Shown one piece after another: positions 29,341-34,690 of a stretch of DNA of 34,690 nucleotides; the first letter of the stretch is position 1, and every line of letters begins with the position of its first letter. Both the position numbers and the translations under genes were made by a program. The notes under the pieces were generated by a model that saw nothing but the letters and a program-made list of their open reading frames with translations, was not told the DNA's origin and ran no database searches. The DNA is from Lachnospiraceae bacterium (GTDB lineage Bacteria; Bacillota; Clostridia; Lachnospirales; Lachnospiraceae): NCBI GenBank assembly GCA_017439665.1, contig JAFSIS010000045.1:1-34690 (forward strand). Reading direction: 5' to 3'.

Positions 29341-30300
29341 ATGATAGAAAGAAGGATATTTTTCTGTTTTCTGCTGCTTTTCGGCCTGTTATCAGGCTGT
29401 GGTATGAGAGCCGGAAAAGAGCAGGGAACTTATCAGATTTATTATCTGGGTAAAGATAATAACTATATTACGGGTGTGGATTATGAGATAGAAGCTCCAC
29501 AGTCGGAAAAGGAGGCAGTGGTGGAGGAGCTGCTTAAGCAGCTTTCCCTTCCTGCAAAGAAGGTAGATTACAGTCCTGCCATCCAGAAATTTACTGTTCT
29601 GGGCTATACCCTTCTGGAGGAACAGATTACCCTGAACCTGAGTCAGGAGTACAGAAACCTGGAAGCCATTGAAGAGGTACTGATCAGGGCGGCTCTGGTA
29701 AAAACACTGACACAGCTTGAAGGGATTTCTTATGTAACCATTCAGATCAACGGGGAAAACCTGATGGATAACAGTGGTATGCCGGTAGGGGTAATGACGG
29801 CAGATACCTTTATCGATAATACCGGGGAGGAAATGAAAAACTATGAGGAGACGGAGGTAGTCCTCTATTTTGCCAATACGAACGGTGATCGCCTGGTTAA
29901 GGTGAATCGTTCTCTGATGTACAACACGAATATTTCCAAAGAAAAGCTGGTGGTGGAACAGCTGATCAAAGGGCCTTTGAATCAGGGAGGAAGTCTGGCG
30001 GAGGAAATACGTCCCACCATCAATCCGGAAACGCGGATTCTCAGTGTCAATGTGAAGGATGGAATCTGCTATGTGAATCTGGATGACCATTTCCTCACCT
30101 CGGTCTATACCGCCAGTGCGGATACGGTGATCTACTCTCTGGTCAATTCCCTGACGGAGCTGCCCGGGGTAATAAAGGTGCAGATCGCCATTGAAGGAGA
30201 AACGAAGATCCTCTATCAGGAAAAATACGATCTTTCTACACCTTTTGAGGCCAATCCGGACATAGTACAGCCGGTGGAATCGGCGGAGGCAGAAGAATGA
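29341..30300 (+). CDS. GerMN-domain lipoprotein (two GerMN repeats)
   Basis: The 319-residue product starts at ATG 29341. It has a lipoprotein signal ending LLFGLLSGC. Two GerMN-like domains follow, about 30-145 (EAVVEELLKQL...ITLNLSQEY...ISYVTIQINGE) and about 165-290 (KLVVEQLIKGPLNQGG, ILSVNVKDGICYVNLDDHF, PGVIKVQIAIEGE). GerMN domains occur in GerM, a B. subtilis sporulation and germination protein, and in LpqB-type lipoproteins next to two-component kinases (MtrB). The order regulator-kinase-GerMN lipoprotein parallels MtrAB-LpqB, so an accessory role for the kinase is a fair inference. Its stop overlaps the comEC start. Confidence 0.85.
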   Translation: MIERRIFFCFLLLFGLLSGCGMRAGKEQGTYQIYYLGKDNNYITGVDYEIEAPQSEKEAVVEELLKQLSLPAKKVDYSPAIQKFTVLGYTLLEEQITLNLSQEYRNLEAIEEVLIRAALVKTLTQLEGISYVTIQINGENLMDNSGMPVGVMTADTFIDNTGEEMKNYEETEVVLYFANTNGDRLVKVNRSLMYNTNISKEKLVVEQLIKGPLNQGGSLAEEIRPTINPETRILSVNVKDGICYVNLDDHFLTSVYTASADTVIYSLVNSLTELPGVIKVQIAIEGETKILYQEKYDLSTPFEANPDIVQPVESAEAEE

Positions 30301-33182
30301 GGAGAGAGACGGGCCGGGATGCGGCCAAAGGTATGTGGCGCCATTCTGTTTGGGAAGCGGTTTTGTGGGTGAGACGCCCACTGTGCCTGGTGGCAGTAAT
30401 CTGTGTACTGGTTTCCTTACTGTATATACGATTGGGAGGGGGCGCTTCACCACCTGCAGAAGAAGTGATTCTGCAATGCAGGGGAAAGGTTCTGGATAAG
30501 GAGCAAAAGGAAAGCTATGGCAGCAGCTACTGGCAGGTGACTCTGGGAGAGATCACGGTGTTCAGAGAGAAGGGGACAGAATTGGCTGAAGAAACGAAAT
30601 CCGACGGCCAGCAGATAGAAGGAGTTCTCCGGAAAAGAGAATCAGAAACTTCTGAAATGGAAGATTTTTTTCACGAAGTGGAGAAGAACAAGCTTCTCTG
30701 CAGCCTGAAGACAGGAGAGGCAGAGCCTGTGATCGGAGAAATGATGACGATACAGGGGAAGCTAAGAGTCTGGGAGGAAGCCTCCAATCCGGGACAGTTT
30801 GATTTTGGGACCTGGTATCGTTCTCAGGGCATCGCAGCACAGCTGCAAAAGGTGGAAGTGCTGGAGAACAGTGGAGGGGGCACAACCTTTATGGGTAGCT
30901 ACTCTGACGAAGGAAATCCGGAACCGGATGAATGGGAGACTGGTGGATATTTTTTCCAAGGGGATTCGGATCAGGAGAATCTGGAGTCGGTTGGACTTTC
31001 AGAACGGCTCTGGAGGCTTCGGCAATGGGGAAGCCAAACCCTGGAAACCTGCCTGGGTGAGGAAGATGGCGGGCTGATCTCTGCCATGATCCTGGGAGAA
31101 AAAGGCAGTCTTTCAGAGGAGACAAAAACGCTCTACCAGAAAAACGGAATCTCCCATATCCTGTCCATATCCGGACTCCATTTGATGCTTTTGGGAATGG
31201 GTCTGCTTAAAGCCTTGCAGAAGCTGGCCTTTCCGATTGTGGTGGCAGCACCCCTTTCTATGGTGATTATGGCAGTATACTGTGTGTTTACCGGCAGCAG
31301 TGTATCCACCGTCAGAGCCACTTTAATGTTTTGTAGTTTACTTTTGGCCAAATTGATCGGCCGTTCCTATGACAGTCTGTCAGCCCTGGGGCTGGCGGCA
31401 AGTCTTCAATTAATCTCAAATCCCTGGTCGTTGATGAACAGTGGATTTCAATTATCTTATCTTGCGGTTGTGGGAGTCAGTGCAGTGGTTCCCCGGCTGA
31501 ATCAGATATTTCCAACAAAAAACAAGTTGATACAGTCAATAATGGTAAGTGTGGGAGTAGGACTGGTTACCCTTCCTGTGCTTTTGTATCAATTTGGAAC
31601 TTATCCCTGGCACAGTATCTTTCTGAATCTTCTGGTGGTGCCGGTAATGGCGGTATTATTATGGCTGGCTTTATCATTATTGGTACTGGCAGCATTGTTT
31701 TCTACTACCTCGGTTTTTTGCGGGATTTTAGCCTGGCTGATCAAATTTATACTTTTCTATTATGAGCTATGCTGCCACCTGTTTGAGAAATTACCCGTGT
31801 GGAGCAGTTATCCGGGACGACCTTCATGGATCTGCATTTTCCTGTTTTATCTGGGGGTGATTTTGTTGCTGTGGCGGCCTTTTGTAGAGATGTCTGTGAA
31901 TGGCCGAAAAAAAGAGGCTGAAATAGGTCGTTGGCAGCCATTTTCCGAATTGTCTGGAAGTGGGCGGGAAAAAGAGTCCGAAGTAAGTCTGTGTCAGGCA
32001 CTTTTGCACAGGCTGCCTGGTGAACGCAAATGGTGCCAGAGATTAGCGGACTTGTTGGCAGAGAAGCGAAGGCAATGGCTGACGGCTTTTGGGCTTTTAC
32101 TCTGTGCGTGGCTGTTATATCTGCATCCTCAGTGGGGAATAGAGGTGACCATGCTGGATGTGGGGCAGGGAGATTGTGTAGTGATTCGCAGTGACAGTGG
32201 AAAAATCTATATCTCCGATTGTGGCAGCAGCTCTGTAAGCAGTGTGGGTACTTATCGCTTGCTTCCCTTTTTGAAGGCAAAAGGCTATGGAGAGATCGAA
32301 GGGATTTTTGTCAGCCATCTGGATGCAGATCACTATAACGGAATCCTGGAGCTTTTGGAAGCGGCAGAAGATGAACATATTTCTATCGGAACCCTGTTTC
32401 TGCCGGAAAGTGTGCAGCCAAAAGTAACAGAAAGATATGTTTCGGCAGAGGAATTACTGAACCTGAAAGCCGCAGAGGTGAAGCTGACGAAAGATGTGGA
32501 GATAACGGTGGAAAGGGGCAGGCTGACAGAAGTAAATAATAAGCCAGAGGAATCGGCAGCAGGTGACAAGCTGTCAGAGCTATTGAACTTGGCGAATATG
32601 ACAGATGTGTCGGTTGTATATCTGCAGTCTGGCGACAGTGTCACGGATGGAAAAACCAGCTTCTTCTGTCTCCATCCGGGAAGCAGCAGCGAAGGAAATT
32701 CTTATGAGTCCAATAATGGTTCTCTGGTATTGTCTGTGAAATATGGGGAGTTTTCGCTGTTATTGACCGGAGATGTAGAAAAAGCCGGGGAAGAGGAAAT
32801 TTTGTCGAGAATTGACCGCATGGGACAATCTGATGTGATGAATATGTCAGGTGAGAGTGGAGGGGAGGAAAAGAATAAGACAGAGGTAAGTGCTGGAAGG
32901 ATGGAGCAATATGACACACTGGATTTGGAGCAATACGATGTACTGAAGGTAGCTCACCACGGTTCTTCCGGCTCCAGCAGTACAGCTTTTCTGGAAGCAG
33001 TACAGCCAAAAGTGAGTCTGGTCTCCTGTGGCCGGAACAATTCCTATGGCCATCCTGCATCGGACACCCTGGAGCGGCTTGAAGCCGTGGGAAGTCTGAT
33101 CCTGCAGACTACAGAAAGTGGTGCCATTACCATCAGGCCGAAGGCAGATGGAAGCTTTACGGTGGAGGAGTTTTTGCAGTGA
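30297..33182 (+). CDS. comEC: ComEC/Rec2 DNA-translocation channel
   Basis: The 961-residue membrane protein starts at ATG 30297 (ATGA overlap). The N-terminal DUF4131 part (about 20-190) has a helix and the SNPGQFDFGTWYRSQGI motif. The competence channel domain (about 270-540) opens with LISAMILGEKGSLSEETKTLYQKNGISHILSISGLH and contains many helices. The C-terminal metallo-beta-lactamase-like domain (about 615-955) has TMLDVGQGDCVVI, the metal motif SHLDADHYNG, LLTGDVE and LKVAHHGSSGSSS. Family role: carries single-stranded DNA into the cell while degrading the other strand. An extra loop at about 528-567 is a 60-bp tandem duplication in the DNA. It is long for the family (about 750-850). 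Confidence 0.93.
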   Translation: MRRETGRDAAKGMWRHSVWEAVLWVRRPLCLVAVICVLVSLLYIRLGGGASPPAEEVILQCRGKVLDKEQKESYGSSYWQVTLGEITVFREKGTELAEETKSDGQQIEGVLRKRESETSEMEDFFHEVEKNKLLCSLKTGEAEPVIGEMMTIQGKLRVWEEASNPGQFDFGTWYRSQGIAAQLQKVEVLENSGGGTTFMGSYSDEGNPEPDEWETGGYFFQGDSDQENLESVGLSERLWRLRQWGSQTLETCLGEEDGGLISAMILGEKGSLSEETKTLYQKNGISHILSISGLHLMLLGMGLLKALQKLAFPIVVAAPLSMVIMAVYCVFTGSSVSTVRATLMFCSLLLAKLIGRSYDSLSALGLAASLQLISNPWSLMNSGFQLSYLAVVGVSAVVPRLNQIFPTKNKLIQSIMVSVGVGLVTLPVLLYQFGTYPWHSIFLNLLVVPVMAVLLWLALSLLVLAALFSTTSVFCGILAWLIKFILFYYELCCHLFEKLPVWSSYPGRPSWICIFLFYLGVILLLWRPFVEMSVNGRKKEAEIGRWQPFSELSGSGREKESEVSLCQALLHRLPGERKWCQRLADLLAEKRRQWLTAFGLLLCAWLLYLHPQWGIEVTMLDVGQGDCVVIRSDSGKIYISDCGSSSVSSVGTYRLLPFLKAKGYGEIEGIFVSHLDADHYNGILELLEAAEDEHISIGTLFLPESVQPKVTERYVSAEELLNLKAAEVKLTKDVEITVERGRLTEVNNKPEESAAGDKLSELLNLANMTDVSVVYLQSGDSVTDGKTSFFCLHPGSSSEGNSYESNNGSLVLSVKYGEFSLLLTGDVEKAGEEEILSRIDRMGQSDVMNMSGESGGEEKNKTEVSAGRMEQYDTLDLEQYDVLKVAHHGSSGSSSTAFLEAVQPKVSLVSCGRNNSYGHPASDTLERLEAVGSLILQTTESGAITIRPKADGSFTVEEFLQ
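31878..31997 (+). repeat. 60-bp in-frame tandem duplication within comEC
   Basis: Units 31878-31937 and 31938-31997 encode PFVEMSVNGRKKEAEIGRWQ and PFSELSGSGREKESEVSLCQ. Both 20-residue units align without gaps, and the reading frame is kept. The duplicated stretch is a charged loop before the last membrane helix and the nuclease-like domain. Confidence 0.65.
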
Positions 33183-33227
33183 TGGGCCTCTTAGGAGCCT
33201 GAATTGTACCACTTACCGGAAGAAATA

Positions 33228-33255
33228 TTGAAAATTCTGCTGCAGGTATTAAAAT
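33228..33255 (+). promoter_or_regulatory. Promoter of the LytTR operon
   Basis: TTGAAA (33228-33233), a 16-bp spacer, then TAAAAT (33250-33255). The start of transcription would be only about 15 nt before the ribosome-binding site of the gene at 33278. Confidence 0.5.
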
Positions 33256-33277
33256 CAAAATAAGACGGAGGCAGGAA

Positions 33278-33709
33278 ATGAATATCAAAATCATTGAAGA
33301 TAAAGAAGCATTGAAGGTAACGATAGAGTGTATCAGAGCAGATGAACAGATATCGCGTTTAGAGGCTCATATTGAACTGTTTGATTATAAAATACAGGCA
33401 AAGAGAAAAGGAGAGGCTTGTCTGGTCAAAGCAGCAGACGTTTTATACTTTGAAGCGGTGGATAATCGGACTTTTTTGTATACACAGGCTGAAGTGATGG
33501 AGATAAAGCAGCGTCTGTACGAGTTGGAGCTGGTTTTATCCCACGGGGATTTTATCAGGATCTCAAAGTCACAAATTGTAAATATTCAAAAAATCAGCAG
33601 CCTGAGACCGGAGATCAACCGAACTATTTTATTGACGATGTGTAACGAGGAGCAGCTTTTTGTCTCAAGGAAATATGTGAAAGCATTTCGTAAGCAGTTG
33701 TCGATCTGA
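33278..33709 (+). CDS. LytTR-family DNA-binding regulator
   Basis: The 143-residue product starts at ATG 33278 behind GGAGG. Residues about 42-143 form a LytTR domain: VKAADVLYFEAVDNRTFLYT, LYELELVLSHGDFIRISKSQIVNIQKISSLRPE, and the end FVSRKYVKAFRKQL. There is no receiver domain; the first 40 residues are a short unique region. Stand-alone LytTR proteins paired with a DUF3021 membrane protein are a known Firmicutes arrangement (LytTR regulatory system), in which the membrane partner restrains the regulator. The pair is present here as the next gene. Confidence 0.88.
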   Translation: MNIKIIEDKEALKVTIECIRADEQISRLEAHIELFDYKIQAKRKGEACLVKAADVLYFEAVDNRTFLYTQAEVMEIKQRLYELELVLSHGDFIRISKSQIVNIQKISSLRPEINRTILLTMCNEEQLFVSRKYVKAFRKQLSI

Positions 33710-33745
33710 GACTATTTTGCTTTGTATAGGAAGGAGAGGAATAAT

Positions 33746-34216
33746 ATGAATAAGAAAGAGCTTATCAAATTTCTTATCTGGATGAGAAATGGGGTTGCTT
33801 TTTGCACCAGTTGGTTACTTATTCTTTGGTTGATTCACAATTCTATTTTTAATATAGAGAATATTGCAACAGACAGTTTAATGAAAATGGTGCTTTTTGC
33901 TGTTGGAGGAGTTTTTATTTTTTCCTGTGTGTTTACTGGGGTATGGATAAAAAAATGGAGATTTCTCAAAAGATTAAATTGCTTTATGGTGCTGTTTGGC
34001 ATATATGAAGTTACTGTTTTTTACTGTCTGGGAATAGGACAGGAGGAAAGAAGAGGGGGACTTGCTGTGTATGGAATAATTTTGATTTCTTATCTGTTGT
34101 GTATAATCATATATCAATTATACGAAAAAAAACAGGGGGAATTGTACACACAGGCATTGCGGAACTATCAGCAGCGAAACAAAAGAGGGACGAGGGATGA
34201 AAGAAAAATGGTTTGA
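33746..34216 (+). CDS. DUF3021 membrane protein, partner of the LytTR regulator
   Basis: ATG 33746 lies behind AAGGAGAGG; an in-frame TTG at 33722 lies before that site and is rejected. The 156-residue product has four hydrophobic helices (about 16-35, 49-69, 79-98 and 106-126) and a basic tail. It fits DUF3021, which commonly follows LytTR genes and is thought to inhibit the regulator at the membrane. The signal is unknown. The next small frame starts 20 nt before this stop, so translation is coupled. Confidence 0.78.
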   Translation: MNKKELIKFLIWMRNGVAFCTSWLLILWLIHNSIFNIENIATDSLMKMVLFAVGGVFIFSCVFTGVWIKKWRFLKRLNCFMVLFGIYEVTVFYCLGIGQEERRGGLAVYGIILISYLLCIIIYQLYEKKQGELYTQALRNYQQRNKRGTRDERKMV

Positions 34217-34331
34217 ACTGGTACAGGAATTGAGGGAAGACAATGCAAAAAAGCAGAAAAAGGGTCTGCATTTCATTCTTACCTCGGTGTTTATCTGGGG
34301 AGCCTCCAATAACTATAACGGTAAAAAATAA
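34197..34331 (+). pseudogene. Truncated third gene of the LytTR operon (44 codons remain)
   Basis: ATG 34197 overlaps the DUF3021 gene. It opens MKEKWFELVQELREDNAKKQ and then KKGLHFILTSVFIW, which resembles the N-terminus of a membrane protein of about 190 residues (I associate it with the DUF7010 type) that ends in a first membrane helix and continues with more. Here the frame changes to GASNNYNGKK and stops at 34329-34331 in an A-rich run. No continuation was found in the next 300 nt in any frame. I infer a deletion or replacement removing the rest; a genuine short protein is less likely. Confidence 0.55.
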
Positions 34332-34630
34332 AAAAAGTGTCGAAATGGTCAGTACACTAGAGAAGAGTTAATTACGATGACTTCCCATACCAATGAAGAA
34401 TAACATAATGCAGTGCAAAATAAATCATGTAGAACATGCAAAAAATATTTACAAAGCCATATCTTTTGTGTTACTATTACGTCAAGCATATGACCTTCTA
34501 ATCTATTGGCACAAGCCGTCTGAATCCTTTCTTTAGAAAATCTTATGCGAACCAATCAATTCTATTTTGGCAGGAGATTTTCAAAGGATATTTCTCAGGC
34601 TTGTCTGATGATATAGGCCATCTGTGGAAA
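34332..34630. other. A/T-rich intergenic stretch without recognisable genes
   Basis: No coding region, tRNA or other RNA is recognised. The stretch follows the truncated gene and is much more A/T-rich than the arg or competence regions. It probably holds the break point of the deletion and the promoter of the next gene. A 9-bp match to half of the recombination-site arm (TTGTGTTAC, near 34469) lacks its partner arm and is judged to be chance. Confidence 0.5.
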
Positions 34631-34650
34631 ACCTCCTGCAGTCTGGAGGT
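34631..34650 (+). promoter_or_regulatory. Hairpin masking the ribosome-binding site of the last gene
   Basis: ACCTCC (34631-34636) is an exact complement of GGAGGT (34645-34650), which contains the Shine-Dalgarno of the gene starting at 34655. The loop is TGCAGTCT. Translation would depend on opening a 6-bp stem. Confidence 0.5.
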
Positions 34651-34654
34651 AAAC

Positions 34655-34690
34655 ATGACAAATCCAAACAATGAAACCAATGCAACTAGA
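34655..34690 (+). CDS. Start of a gene cut by the right edge (partial)
   Basis: ATG 34655 follows GGAGG at 34645-34649. Twelve codons are visible (MTNPNNETNATR), polar and without a recognisable motif. The good ribosome-binding-site spacing supports a real gene. No product can be named. Confidence 0.5.
   Translation, partial: MTNPNNETNATR

Noticed and set aside
29392..30453. Long (353-codon) minus-strand frame opposite the GerMN lipoprotein
   Set aside because: It lies over two well-supported plus-strand genes and has no signature or ribosome-binding site; it is a by-product of codon bias on the other strand.
34460..34480. Third copy of the recombination site near 34469
   Set aside because: Only nine bases of one arm match; the partner arm and core are missing.
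34349..34555. 68-codon minus-strand frame after the truncated LytTR-operon gene
   Set aside because: No ribosome-binding site, domain or sensible composition; probably chance in A/T-rich non-coding DNA.

Overview
The window looks like a chromosomal segment of a motile, anaerobic gut Clostridia of the Lachnospiraceae type. The grounds are family knowledge, not a database search: a clostridial flagellin directly behind csrA, a DegV protein, an argC-GNAT-argJ-argB-argD cluster with divergent argG, a Hol_Tox-type toxin pair, and a comEA / two-component system / GerMN / comEC cluster. No rRNA, tRNA, CRISPR array or insertion sequence was found.

Layout. 1-1000: the tail of a PD-(D/E)XK/AAA-ATPase-like gene, a probable RhuM remnant, and two tandem type I toxin-antitoxin modules. 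The first has a readable antisense-RNA promoter. 1087-1998: a 912-bp segment bounded by two 24-bp sites that are exact reverse complements of each other. It contains a single-domain tyrosine recombinase, a terminator and a sigma-D (FliA)-like promoter that now points away from the flagellar genes. 2079-9500: csrA, flagellin with a leader that looks built for CsrA binding, a TPR glycosyltransferase, and a 1026-residue fusion of GT2-like, ferredoxin/FrhB-like and pyruvyl-transferase-like domains. 9745-11054: degV and a DUF1294 gene, convergent, separated by a 184-bp near-palindrome. 11139-19613: arginine biosynthesis, with argG facing argC across a region with two ArgR-like boxes, and an operon argC-GNAT-argJ-argB-argD-solute-binding protein closed by a terminator. 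19681-25426: an envelope two-component module (FG-GAP protein, response regulator, kinase, PepSY-like protein), then six 11-bp direct repeats in front of an amidase-deacetylase. 25612-26046: a small DMT transporter. 26183-33182: comEA, response regulator, kinase, GerMN lipoprotein, comEC. 33278-34331: LytTR regulator, DUF3021 protein and a truncated third gene. 34655 to the end: the start of a further gene.

Main hypothesis. The segment 1087-1998 is a self-encoded DNA inversion switch for csrA-flagellin expression. In the orientation given, the sigma-D-like promoter at 1127-1154 reads left into a hairpin with a U-tract. Inversion would place it about 120 bp upstream of csrA, reading right, through a hairpin with no U-tract. 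I see no convincing promoter of csrA's own. CsrA would in turn act on the flagellin leader, which has one ANGGA motif in a hairpin loop and another over the Shine-Dalgarno. This joins DNA inversion, sigma-D transcription and CsrA translational control at one locus. It is inferred from sequence alone and can be tested with sequencing reads or PCR.
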